This document shows, piece by piece, positions 40,226 through 47,990 of a stretch of DNA of 48,066 nt (position 1 is the stretch's first letter; every line of letters starts with the position of its first letter). The translations under genes were made by a program, and so were the position numbers. This DNA is from Candidatus Aminicenantes bacterium UBA2199 (GTDB taxonomy: Bacteria; Acidobacteriota; Aminicenantia; UBA2199). Under the pieces are notes generated by a model. The model saw only the letters and a program-made list of their open reading frames with translations. It searched no databases and had not been told where the DNA came from. The stretch lies in assembly GCA_002327965.1 (NCBI GenBank), contig DCVB01000017.1, positions 1 to 48,066 on the forward strand. Direction: 5' to 3'.

Positions 40226-42571
40226 CTACTTAGTACTTTTGCCTTTTGCCTTGGGCGCGGGAACCGCGCCCCTGCTTTTGCCCTTGTTCTCTGCCTCGAT
40301 CCGGATCGCCAGTTGGTCGCCGACGACCTCGACGCGGACCTGGCCGCCGTCCTTGAGGCCACCGAAAAGCACCTCGTCGACGAAGGGATTCTTGATCTTC
40401 TCCTGGACCAGGCGCGCCACTTCGCGGGCGCCGAAGACACGGGAATAGCCGCGCCGGGCCAGCCAGGCGACGGCGGCAGGGCTGACCCGCAGGGTCACTC
40501 CCTTTTCCTTCAGCTGGCGGCCGAATTCGCCGATCATCCGGCGGACGATGCGCGCTACCAGGGTTTCGTCCAAATTGCGGAAAGTGATGACGGCATCCAG
40601 GCGGTTGCGGAACTCAGGCGAGAAGAGCCTTTCCACCGCCTGGGTGACCGTCCCGGAGAGCGGTTTGCCCTGGAAGCCCATGGCCGGGCGGCCCAGCTCC
40701 TTGGCGCCGGCGTTGGAGGTCATGATCATCACGATGTTGCGGAAATCGGCCTTGCGGCCGCTGTTATCGGTCAGCGTCGCGTAGTCCATCACCTGCAGCA
40801 GGGTGTTGAAGATGTCGGCGTGGGCCTTCTCGATCTCGTCCAGCAGCAGGACGGCGTAGGGCGACTTGCGCACCGCTTCGGTGAGCAGCCCGCCCTCCTC
40901 GTAGCCGACATAGCCTGGAGGAGCGCCGACCAGGCGCGACACGGTATGCTTCTCCTGGTACTCGCTCATGTCGAAGCGCAGCAGCGGCACGCCCAGCACC
41001 GCGGCCAGCTGGCGGGCCAGCTCGGTCTTGCCCACACCGGTCGGTCCGACGAAGAGGAATTTGGCAACGGGCTTGTCGGCCTCGCGAAAGCCGGCCCGCG
41101 AGCGCTTGATCGCCCAGGAGACTTTTTCCACGGCCTCGACCTGGCCGAAGATGCGCGATTTGAGTTCTTTGTCCAGTCGCCGCAGGCTGCGGTTCTCGGC
41201 GCTGGAGACACTGCGGCGCGGCACCTTGGCGATGCGCGAAACGACCTGCTCGATATCGTCGACCGCGATGACCGGCGTCTTGCCCTTTTGCGGGGCTTTC
41301 ATGCGCGCCAGCGCCCCGGCCTCGTCGATGACGTCGATGGCCTTGTCGGGCAGAAAGCGGTCGTTGATGTGCTGGGCCGACAGTTCGGCGGCTGCCCGCA
41401 GCGCCTCGTCGGCGTAGGTCACCCGGTGGTATTCCTCGTAGCGCCGGCACAGGCCCTGCAGGATGGCGACGGTCTCGGCCACTGAGGGCTCGGGGATCTC
41501 GATCTTCTGGAAGCGCCGCGACAGGGCGCGGTCCTTCTCGAAGTATTTCTTGTATTCTTCGTGGGTGGTCGTGCCGATGCAGCGCAGCTTGCCCTGGGCC
41601 AGCACCGGCTTGAGAATATTGGCCGCGTCCAGTGAGCCGCCGGAGACGGCGCCGGCGCCGATGACGGCATGGATCTCGTCAATGAACAAAACGGCGTTTT
41701 TTTCATCCTGCAGCGCCGCCAGCACTTTTTTCAGCCGCTCTTCAAAGTCTCCGCGGTAGCGCGTGCCGGCCAGCAGCGACCCCAAATCCAGGGCGTAAAT
41801 GCGGATGCCCTTAAGCGCCGGCGGCACATCCCCCTGCACGACGAGCTGGGCCAGCCCCTCGGTGATGGCCGTCTTGCCGACGCCCGGGTCGCCGACATGG
41901 ACCGGGTTGTTCTTGAAGCGCCGGCAGAGAACCTGCAGGGTGCGCTCCAGGATGTCCTCGCGGCCGATCAGCGGCTCGCTTTCGCCGGCACGCGCCTTGT
42001 CGGTGAGTTCGCGGGCATACAGGCGCAGGAATTCCCGGGGCGCTCCGGCGCCCGCCCGCCTTTTGCGGCTGCCGGGTGGGCGAACGGACGGATCGTCGGC
42101 TGGCAGGGACTCATCCGTTTCCATGTCGCCGTTGCCGTTGGTGTCCGCGCCGTGTGAAATGACGTTCAGCAGGGTGAAGCGGCTGACCCCCTCGCGCAGC
42201 AACAGGTAGGCGGCGAACGACTCCTTTTCCTCGAGCAGGGAAGCGTAGATGTCACCGATCTCCAGGAGTTTTTTTTCGGCGGCCAGGGAGTGGACCACGG
42301 CGCGCTCCATCAGGTCCTGGAAGCCGAGCGAGGAGACGGGATCGGCCTTGGCCGCCTTGGGCACCCGTTCATTCAGGTAGGTCTCCAGCTCCTTTTTCAT
42401 CAACTCGACATTGGCTCCGCAGCGAGCCATGATCCCGGCGCCGGCGGCGAAAAAAAGCGAGGCGTACAGGACATGCTCCGGGGTCAGGTACTCGTGCTGC
42501 CGGTTGCGGGCGTCGGCGAAGGCAACGGCGAGGACGCGGTTCAGCTCTTCATGGATCTCTATCTTGTTCAC
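40226..42571 (-). CDS. clpA: ATP-dependent Clp protease ATP-binding subunit ClpA (GTG start)
   Basis: This AAA+ unfoldase feeds proteins to ClpP. It has 781 residues from GTG 42571: an N-domain (EELNRVLAVAFADARNRQHE), first AAA+ ring with Walker A GDPGVGKTA and Walker B VLFIDEIHAV, and second with GPTGVGKTEL and VLLLDEIEKAH. A serine/lysine-rich linker before the first ring is typical. GTG is preferred over an in-frame start at 42622 because the family start (NKIEIHEELNR) lies there and the gene then begins 7 bp after clpS. The last residues (KAKGKSTK) come from GGCAAAAGG repeat words. No clpP is in the window. Confidence 0.93.
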   Translation of the reverse strand: MNKIEIHEELNRVLAVAFADARNRQHEYLTPEHVLYASLFFAAGAGIMARCGANVELMKKELETYLNERVPKAAKADPVSSLGFQDLMERAVVHSLAAEKKLLEIGDIYASLLEEKESFAAYLLLREGVSRFTLLNVISHGADTNGNGDMETDESLPADDPSVRPPGSRKRRAGAGAPREFLRLYARELTDKARAGESEPLIGREDILERTLQVLCRRFKNNPVHVGDPGVGKTAITEGLAQLVVQGDVPPALKGIRIYALDLGSLLAGTRYRGDFEERLKKVLAALQDEKNAVLFIDEIHAVIGAGAVSGGSLDAANILKPVLAQGKLRCIGTTTHEEYKKYFEKDRALSRRFQKIEIPEPSVAETVAILQGLCRRYEEYHRVTYADEALRAAAELSAQHINDRFLPDKAIDVIDEAGALARMKAPQKGKTPVIAVDDIEQVVSRIAKVPRRSVSSAENRSLRRLDKELKSRIFGQVEAVEKVSWAIKRSRAGFREADKPVAKFLFVGPTGVGKTELARQLAAVLGVPLLRFDMSEYQEKHTVSRLVGAPPGYVGYEEGGLLTEAVRKSPYAVLLLDEIEKAHADIFNTLLQVMDYATLTDNSGRKADFRNIVMIMTSNAGAKELGRPAMGFQGKPLSGTVTQAVERLFSPEFRNRLDAVITFRNLDETLVARIVRRMIGEFGRQLKEKGVTLRVSPAAVAWLARRGYSRVFGAREVARLVQEKIKNPFVDEVLFGGLKDGGQVRVEVVGDQLAIRIEAENKGKSRGAVPAPKAKGKSTK

Positions 42572-42578
42572 GGCGGCT

Positions 42579-42902
42579 TCAGGCCTCCTCGAAGGTGCAG
42601 CGGAGGGGGAATTCCTGCTCACGGGCGAGAGCGAGCACCCGGGAGACCTTGGTGCGGGCGATGTCGTAGCTGTAGACGCCGCAGACGCCGCTGCCGCGGC
42701 GGTGGACGTCGAGCATGATCCTCCTGGCTTCGGGCGCCGGCTTGTGGAAGACCCGGATCAGGACATCGACCACGAATTCCATGGAGGTGTAGTGGTCGTT
42801 GAGCAGGATGACCCGGTACATGCGGGGCGGGCGCAGCTCGGTCCGCTCGCGGACCTGCTGCTCGGAGTCGATGCCAACGATGAATCCGTCCTGTTTTCCC
42901 AT
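42579..42902 (-). CDS. clpS: ATP-dependent Clp protease adaptor ClpS
   Basis: This adaptor delivers N-degron substrates to ClpA. It has 107 residues. The core is clear: MYRVILLNDHYTSMEFVVDV, LIRVFHKPAPEARRIMLDVH and GVCGVYSYDIARTKV, with the N-terminal-residue pocket region (LLNDHYTSMEFV) kept. The first 25 residues are a flexible tail. It is followed at once by clpA, as usual. GGAGG in its last codons is likely the clpA ribosome site. The ribosome site of clpS itself is weak. Confidence 0.93.
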   Translation of the reverse strand: MGKQDGFIVGIDSEQQVRERTELRPPRMYRVILLNDHYTSMEFVVDVLIRVFHKPAPEARRIMLDVHRRGSGVCGVYSYDIARTKVSRVLALAREQEFPLRCTFEEA

Positions 42903-42925
42903 GAAGCGCGAGTTCCCTTGATTTC

Positions 42926-42955
42926 ATTGTAGCGCAGCACACCCCCGGGTGTCAA
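42926..42955 (-). promoter_or_regulatory. Promoter of clpS-clpA
   Basis: Minus strand TTGACA (42955-42950), an 18-bp spacer containing a CCCGGGGG run, and TACAAT (42931-42926). Confidence 0.75.
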
Positions 42956-42976
42956 CGTACGGCAGCAGTCCATCAA

Positions 42977-43097
42977 GTCAGTGTCAGTGACAGTGTTAGT
43001 GTCAGCAGGGCAATACAATGACAAGTGGTGGTGATAGTGGTCGTGGTAGTAGGAGAACTAAACGAACTTCGGTGTCAGTGACAGTGTCAGTGTCAGC
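42977..43097. repeat. CAGTGT/CAGTGA and GTGGT word arrays
   Basis: Two blocks of CAGTGT/CAGTGA/TTAGTGTC words (42977-43006 and 43071-43097) enclose a GTGGTGGTGATAGTGG block (43025-43052). The second block and the following AAGAAACTAAAGTAATCGG are the reverse complement of 38530-38600, so the same module occurs in opposite orientation 4.5 kb apart. Confidence 0.85.
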
Positions 43098-43116
43098 AAG
43101 AAACTAAAGTAATCGG

Positions 43117-43352
43117 TTTACGGTAGACGGTCAGAAAACTGCAATACGAAGACTTAAATTCCAAATCACAAGCACCAAATTCCAAGCAAATTCCAAACTC
43201 CAAATTCCAATTTCCAAAACGAAAGCCCCCTTGCGAGGAATTCTATTTGTTTTGGTCAAAGTCCCCGCCAGGGGATTGGGTAATTGGAATTTGGTGCTTG
43301 TTTGGAATTTGATATTTGGTGCTTGGAATTTAATTCTTCACATGTCATGCGT
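43117..43352. repeat. Composite hairpin repeat, AATTCC/GGAATT family, copy 2
   Basis: This is the best full copy: TTTACGGTAGACGGTCAG, AAAACTGCAATACGAAGAC, a left arm of AAATTCCAAATCACAAGC words (43154-43220), the CCCC-GCCA-GGGG hairpin (43263-43274), a right arm with TTGGTGCTTGTTTGG words (43284-43332), then CATGTCATGCGTCACGCG. It closely matches copy 1 at 1-230 in sequence and order. With the neighbouring arrays it fills 42903-43553, the longest gene-free stretch. Confidence 0.88.
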
Positions 43353-43383
43353 CACGCGTTACGAGAACTTTTTGATTGTCTTG

Positions 43384-43492
43384 CTAACGTCTGACGTTTG
43401 TCGTCTAACGTCTTTCGTTTGGCGTCTAATGTCTCTAGACCGATTCGTCTCCGATTCGAATCACGATTCACGAATCACTAATCACGACTCAG
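43384..43492. repeat. GACGTCTAAC and GATTCACGA word arrays
   Basis: 43384-43435 holds CTAACGTCTGACGTTTGTCG-type words, the family of 22481-22644. 43441-43492 holds GATTCGTCTCCGATTCG and CACGATTCACGAATCAC words, the family of 20967-20996. They lie just before the promoter of the next gene. Confidence 0.8.
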
Positions 43493-43504
43493 CGTCGCTG
43501 GCAC

Positions 43505-43532
43505 TTGAAATTATGTTCCCGGCGCCTATAAT
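43505..43532 (+). promoter_or_regulatory. Promoter of the unknown protein gene at 43554
   Basis: TTGAAA (43505-43510), a 16-bp spacer and TATAAT (43527-43532), 21 bp before the ATG, with GAGGTGAG as ribosome site. Confidence 0.75.
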
Positions 43533-43553
43533 CAGTGTTTGGTGAGGTGAGAA

Positions 43554-44903
43554 ATGAAAAAATCACTTATTCTGATCCTGTGCGGTCTGATACTTGGCGC
43601 GGCCGCGGCCTGGGCCGTGATGCATTACGTCGTGCCGCGCTGGAACCGCTCGGCCGTGGACAACACCTACTGGCAGGTGGCGTCGCGGCTGGACCAGGGT
43701 GGCGAGGCCTTCGCCTATTTCCATGCCGAGGAGATCAGCAAGGCCGCGCAGGCGCTGCTGGCCGGGCTGACGCACAATGTCGCGGCGCTGCCCGCGGAAC
43801 GCCGCGCCCAGGCCATGCAGGGATTGGAAATGCTGGACATGATGTTCAAGGGTTACGGTTTGGACGAGGTGAGCGGATTCGGCTTCAGTTCGTTCGCGGT
43901 CAAGCCGGGCTTGCGTCGCGTCCGCGCCGTCCTGCACCACCGCCCCGGACGGAACCAGGGGCTGATCTGGAACATGACCGGGCCGGTCCCGCGTTCCCTG
44001 GACGAACTGGGGCTGCTTCCCGCCAATACGGCCCTGGCCCTCGTCTCGGACTACAACCTGTTCCAGCTGATCGAGTGGGCAAGCGCTCTCGGGCCGAAGC
44101 TTTCCGCCCAGAAGGGAGTGAACGCCCAGGGACCGACTGCGGAGCAGGCCATGGCCATGATCAAAGCCGGACTGCAGACGGTGGGCATCGAGTACGAACG
44201 CCTGAAGAAGTCCTATGGCGGCCGCCTGGGCTGGCTGATGGCCATGGACCCGGAAAAGCGGGTACTCCTGCCCGGGAAGGAGAAGCCGCTGTCGATCCCC
44301 GAGCCTGAGCTCGCCCTGTTGCTGCGGGTCAACGACACCTATCTCTTCGATACGCTGAAAGCGAAACTGCCGCCTCAGGCCCGGGCCAAGTTCAGCGAGG
44401 CCGGCGGAGTGAAGAAGATCGCATTCCCCCGCCTGCCGGCCCCCATGCCGCTGGAGCCGGTCGTCGTCCAGAAGGGCGAGTGGCTGCTGGTGGCCTCCCG
44501 GGCGTCTTTCGCCGACAGGATACTCGATCGTGACTCACCGCGCCTGGCCGGCGGAGCCGCCTTCAGGGAGATCGCCTTCAAGGCGCCGCGCCGCGGCAAC
44601 GGTTTCGGTTATGTCGATCCGCTGCTGCCGCGCCTGGCCGCCCAGGTTCTGCGCGAGAACATGGCCGTGGTTCAGCCGCCGTCCGCCCTGGAAAAGATCA
44701 CCGGTTTTCTCGAAAACTGCAAGGGATTCTACTGGGTTGTCGAGAACTCCGACCAAGGGCTGGGTTACACCTTCAACCACGGCATGGAGATCTCTTCCGT
44801 GCCGGGGCTGATCGAGGCGCTTGTCCAGATCGCCAGTGAAAAGGCGAAGGAAAAGGCGCTGGTTGGAATACCGGCGGAAGAGCCACGGACAACGGAACCG
44901 TGA
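43554..44903 (+). CDS. Unknown exported or membrane-anchored protein
   Basis: I do not recognise this 449-residue protein. It begins MKKSLILILCGLILGAAAAW, a signal peptide or uncleaved membrane anchor, and the rest is soluble and presumably periplasmic. Segments read like two related alpha/beta halves: GFGFSSFAVKPGLRRVRAVL then LLPANTALALVSDYNLFQLI, and later LLLRVNDTYLFDTLKAKLP then GEWLLVASRASFADRILD. This pattern is seen in large periplasmic proteins of unknown role (DUF3352-like); the resemblance is weak. There are no catalytic motifs and no cysteine pair. It has its own promoter and stands alone, with 163 bp to the next gene that show nothing. Confidence 0.7.
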   Translation: MKKSLILILCGLILGAAAAWAVMHYVVPRWNRSAVDNTYWQVASRLDQGGEAFAYFHAEEISKAAQALLAGLTHNVAALPAERRAQAMQGLEMLDMMFKGYGLDEVSGFGFSSFAVKPGLRRVRAVLHHRPGRNQGLIWNMTGPVPRSLDELGLLPANTALALVSDYNLFQLIEWASALGPKLSAQKGVNAQGPTAEQAMAMIKAGLQTVGIEYERLKKSYGGRLGWLMAMDPEKRVLLPGKEKPLSIPEPELALLLRVNDTYLFDTLKAKLPPQARAKFSEAGGVKKIAFPRLPAPMPLEPVVVQKGEWLLVASRASFADRILDRDSPRLAGGAAFREIAFKAPRRGNGFGYVDPLLPRLAAQVLRENMAVVQPPSALEKITGFLENCKGFYWVVENSDQGLGYTFNHGMEISSVPGLIEALVQIASEKAKEKALVGIPAEEPRTTEP

Positions 44904-45066
44904 CGAGTGGCGAATCGGCAGGTCCCCGATGAAGGAAAGGGCACGAGTCAGGGCGCCGCGCTCAGGGCAATAGGCGGATACAGAAAGAGCCAATAACAAA
45001 GCCCATCCCGATGTCCGAAGTCCAGAAAAGGAAAATTGAATCGCGAATCGCTTGACTGAGGTGCCC

Positions 45067-45768
45067 ATGAGAAAGTTGCTCGCCTTAGCGCTGATCATGA
45101 TATCGTCCTGGCTGGCTGCTCAGGAGGAGCCCGCCGGACCGTTGCCCAAGCCCGGGGACAGCGGCGCGTTCTTCTTTGAGGCCACGAGCCAGTACCTCTC
45201 CTTCGCCTCCGGAGACCTGGACGGGACGCTGGTCATCGGCAACGCCGACCAGGTATTCTTCGTTCCCAGGATCAAGCCCAGCCTGGGTTTCGGCATCGGC
45301 TTCGGCCGCCGCTTCCGCTCGGGGCTGTGGGCCGTTTCCTACCTCGTCTCCGGGCACGATGCGAATTTCCAAGGCCGGGACGGCACGGCGGTTTCGCGCC
45401 AGGTCCAGGTCAACGCGCGCACGTTCCTGTTCAGGACCTCGCCCCTGCGCCTGTTCCTGCAGCTCGGCCTCAGTTTTCCCTGGCTGAGGGTGCGCGACAA
45501 TGTCGTTGATCGCGACGGAAAATTCCACGATGCCACCTACGCCGGGGTGGGGGCCAACGCCGGCGCCGGCATCCTGTCCCCGGTCTCTTCGCGCATGTTC
45601 TTCAGTGCCGGCCTGGTCTACCGCTTCATGGGCTATCTCTATGCCTATGGACCGGTGAAGGGCATCGATGTCACCGATCTCTTCGACAACGTGACCGGAC
45701 CACGGCATTGCGGTATTCTCAAGGCGCCGGTGATCGCGCTGGAACTCAGTTTGGGATACGAGCTCTGA
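45067..45768 (+). CDS. Unknown exported beta-rich protein, possible outer-membrane barrel
   Basis: A 233-residue protein of unknown family. The first 18 residues (MRKLLALALIMISSWLAA) form a signal peptide with a likely cut after AQ. The remainder shows alternating strands rich in aromatic and glycine residues (FGIGFGRRFRSGLWAVSYLV; LFLQLGLSFPWLRVRD; MFFSAGLVYRFMGYLYAYG) and ends LELSLGYEL, like a small outer-membrane barrel. ATG 45067 has GAGGTG 3 bp upstream, which is short; TTG 45052 is an alternative. No clear promoter is seen. Confidence 0.65.
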   Translation: MRKLLALALIMISSWLAAQEEPAGPLPKPGDSGAFFFEATSQYLSFASGDLDGTLVIGNADQVFFVPRIKPSLGFGIGFGRRFRSGLWAVSYLVSGHDANFQGRDGTAVSRQVQVNARTFLFRTSPLRLFLQLGLSFPWLRVRDNVVDRDGKFHDATYAGVGANAGAGILSPVSSRMFFSAGLVYRFMGYLYAYGPVKGIDVTDLFDNVTGPRHCGILKAPVIALELSLGYEL

Positions 45769-45786
45769 GAGAGATGAAGAATAGTT

Positions 45787-45966
45787 GTTCGAAGTTCGAA
45801 GTTCGAAGTTCGATGTTCGATGTTCGATGTTAAAAAAGAAGAACGAACGGTAAAAGTTTGAATGGATGCCGTAATCCATTCTGAGAACCCCGCAGGCCTG
45901 ACTTTTCATGTCGCCGCGCAAGTTCATCTCTTCAACTTCGAACGTCGAACGTCGAATATCGAACCT
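45787..45966. repeat. GTTCGA word inverted repeat
   Basis: The left arm (45787-45831) has about six words GTTCGAA then GTTCGAT, changing type midway. The right arm (45936-45966) has the complementary TTCGAACGTCGAACGTCGAA. About 105 bp lie between. Same word family as 3111-3291. It fills much of the 45769-46046 gap. Confidence 0.85.
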
Positions 45967-45996
45967 CTTCCCATGTTATCGGTCAGCGGGATCCAC

Positions 45997-46025
45997 TTGC
46001 ATTTCCCTCATTCGCCATATAAAAT
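45997..46025 (+). promoter_or_regulatory. Promoter of the zinc-ribbon gene
   Basis: TTGCAT (45997-46002), a 17-bp spacer and TAAAAT (46020-46025), 21 bp before the ATG, with AAGGGA in between. Confidence 0.6.
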
Positions 46026-46046
46026 CGACGAAAGGGAATAAACACC

Positions 46047-46733
46047 ATGGCCAATTGCAAAAATTGCGGCGCCGTGCTGACCGGCACGCTGCTGGTCTGC
46101 GAATACTGCAAGACCCGCCAGGATGTGGACCTGTCGGTGGTCCACCGCTACACGGTCGAGGAGCCGAGATCCGAGCGCATCTGCCCGCGCTGCCATATCC
46201 CGCTGCAGACCATCGATCTGCAATTGAAAGGAAAATTCCTGATCGAGCGCTGTCCTCACTGCCTGGGCCTTTTTTTCGATCCCGGCGAACTGGAGGCGCT
46301 TCTGGAGAAGGCCGTGACCAACGTTCACGCCGTGGATCCCCAGCGCCTCAACGAGGTGCAGCGCGTCAAGCGCCGCGACGGGTATCCGGTCACCTACATC
46401 GACTGCCCGGTCTGCCGCCGGCTGATGAATCGGGTGAATTTCGGTTCGCGCAGCGGCGTCATCGCCGACCAGTGCCGCGAGCACGGCATGTGGCTCGACG
46501 GCGGCGAGCTGCGCCAGATCCTGGAATGGACGAAGGCCGGCGGCAACCTGGTGCGCCGGGAGAGCGAATTGGAAATGGCCAGGCTGGAACTGGAGCAGGA
46601 GAAAAAAAAGCTGCAGTTCGCCCGTATCGACAGGGCTTTTTTCCAGACGCGCCCCGAGCCCGAGCGCACCGATCTCGAGCTGAACCTGCTGCCCATGATC
46701 GGCCGGCTGTTGCAGAAGATATTCCGCCCATAG
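46047..46733 (+). CDS. Zinc-ribbon protein with two zf-TFIIB-like domains
   Basis: This 228-residue cytoplasmic protein of unknown role holds three zinc-binding units in a row: an N-terminal short ribbon (CKNCGAVLTGTLLVCEYC), a TFIIB-type ribbon (ICPRCHIPLQTIDL ... CPHCLGLFFDPGELEALL) and a second one (DCPVCRRLMNRVNF ... QCREHGMWLDGGELRQIL), where one Cys is replaced by His. A charged helix (about 170-200) and a hydrophobic-basic end (LLPMIGRLLQKIFRP) follow. The xxWLDxGEL pattern is typical of this family. A nucleic-acid or protein-binding role is only inferred. Confidence 0.82.
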   Translation: MANCKNCGAVLTGTLLVCEYCKTRQDVDLSVVHRYTVEEPRSERICPRCHIPLQTIDLQLKGKFLIERCPHCLGLFFDPGELEALLEKAVTNVHAVDPQRLNEVQRVKRRDGYPVTYIDCPVCRRLMNRVNFGSRSGVIADQCREHGMWLDGGELRQILEWTKAGGNLVRRESELEMARLELEQEKKKLQFARIDRAFFQTRPEPERTDLELNLLPMIGRLLQKIFRP

Positions 46734-46749
46734 AAACATGATGATCTAT

Positions 46750-46975
46750 CGTGACGCGTAACGCGTGACGAGGAAAGAGCTTGGCGCAGGGCGCAGGATG
46801 CAATGCGCAAGGGAAGAAAGGCAATCGGTGCAAGGTTTAAGGTTCAAGGCGCAAGGTGGCCATCCTTTCTTTCCCTGAACCTTGAACCTTCTACCTTAAA
46901 CCGATTTCAATTTATGGCAGTCACCGTAAACCTTGAACCGTTTGCCGTAAACCGATTTCAATCGATTTCATGCCG
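46750..46975. repeat. Multi-family word array (ACGCGT, AAGG and CCGTAAACC blocks)
   Basis: CGTGACGCGTAACGCGTGACG (46750-46770) is followed by GCGCAGG words, AAGGTTTAAGGTTCAAGG words (46826-46858), the complementary CCTTGAACCTTCTACCTT (about 46877-46897), then CCGATTTCAATTTATGGCAG and CCGTAAACC words. The stretch from about 46820 to 46960 is a diverged copy of about 38360-38520. It fills most of the 46734-47078 gap. Confidence 0.82.
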
Positions 46976-47022
46976 TGCACCGTATGTCCTGTGTGGCATG
47001 CCGTGAGCCTGGCGCTGGATAG

Positions 47023-47051
47023 TTGACTTGCCGCGGCGCTTGCCGTATGAT
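47023..47051 (+). promoter_or_regulatory. Promoter of the cyclase-family gene
   Basis: TTGACT (47023-47028), a 17-bp spacer and TATGAT (47046-47051), 27 bp before the start. Confidence 0.75.
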
Positions 47052-47078
47052 GGCCCTTTTTCGCATGGAGGAGCGCCC

Positions 47079-47741
47079 ATGACACCCCCGATACTGGATA
47101 TCGTCGACCTGACCCACGGGATCAGCCCGGACATGCCGGTTTTCCCCGGCACCGAGGCGCCACGACTGGATGACGCCTATACCATCGAGCGCAACGGCTT
47201 TGCCGAGAAGATGCTCCACCTTGTCTCGCACACCGGCACCCATATCGACGCGCCGGGCCATATCCTTCCCGGCGCCGTCCGCCTCGACGCCATGGGCGTC
47301 GATCGTTTCCTGGGCCCCGGGCTGGTCCTGGACGTTGCCGGGGTCCGCGGGCGGCCGGTGGAGATCAGTGATCTGGAAATGGGCGAGCCGCGATTGCGCG
47401 GCGTCGAATTCGCCCTGCTGCATACCGGCTGGGCGCGGCACTGGGGCGAGGATGAGTATTTCGGCCCCTACCCGGTCCTTTCCCCCGGCGCCGCCAAATG
47501 GCTGGCCGAATTCGGCCTGAAGGGCTATGGCGTGGACACGATCTCGGTCGATGGGATCGATTCCAGGGAACTGCCGGTCCACCGCGCCCTCTTCGCCCGG
47601 AACATGGTGATCGTCGAGAACCTGGGCGACCTCTCCCCCCTGGTCGGCAGGGAGTTCCTGTTCTCCTGCCTGCCGCTGAAGATCGTCGATGCCGATGGGT
47701 CGCCCATCCGGGCAGTGGCCATCGTGACGCGTGACGCGTGA
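47079..47741 (+). CDS. Cyclase-family hydrolase (kynurenine formamidase-like)
   Basis: This metal-dependent amidohydrolase of the PF04199 family has 220 residues. The signature HTGTHIDAPGH supplies ligands H51, H55, D57 and H61, and GVDTISVDGIDSRELPVH is also typical. Bacterial members include KynB (N-formylkynurenine to kynurenine) and isatin hydrolase; no other kynurenine-pathway gene is near, so the substrate is open. GGAGGAG precedes ATG 47079; TTG 47028 lies within the promoter and is rejected. The last residues (Thr-Arg-Asp-Ala) and TGA are formed by the CGTGACGCGTGA repeat, nearly the same ending as MutY. Confidence 0.85.
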   Translation: MTPPILDIVDLTHGISPDMPVFPGTEAPRLDDAYTIERNGFAEKMLHLVSHTGTHIDAPGHILPGAVRLDAMGVDRFLGPGLVLDVAGVRGRPVEISDLEMGEPRLRGVEFALLHTGWARHWGEDEYFGPYPVLSPGAAKWLAEFGLKGYGVDTISVDGIDSRELPVHRALFARNMVIVENLGDLSPLVGREFLFSCLPLKIVDADGSPIRAVAIVTRDA

Positions 47742-47983
47742 CAAGGAAGAAGGGAACTCGGCGTACGGTTCAGGGCGTAAGGTAGAATAAAGTTATTAAT
47801 AGGACTTAAATTCCAAATCTCAAGCACCAAATTCCAATTAATTTCCAAATTCCAATTACCAAAACGAAGATCCAGAATTCAAGAGCAGAAATTGTTGAAG
47901 CGTTGAAGCGTTGAAACGTTGAAGCGAAAGAAAAAGAGATTTTCCCAAGGCTCTTGCTGACACTGACACTGTCACTGTCACTG
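47723..47983. repeat. Word arrays including a half copy of the AATTCC module
   Basis: In order: CGTGACGCGTGACGCG (47723-47742, overlapping the cyclase end), ACGGTTCAGGGCGTAAGG (47763-47782), only the left arm of the AATTCC module (47804-47876, AAATTCCAAATCTCAAGCACC), four TTGAAGCG words (47894-47926) and CTGACACTG words (47957-47983). The missing right arm shows that arms can be gained or lost separately. Confidence 0.82.
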
Positions 47984-47990
47984 AAATCAT

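Noticed and set aside
44904..45066. Hidden gene or promoter in the 163-bp gap before the 45067 gene
   Set aside because: No reading frame with a ribosome site and no -35/-10 pair is convincing; it also lacks the word repeats.
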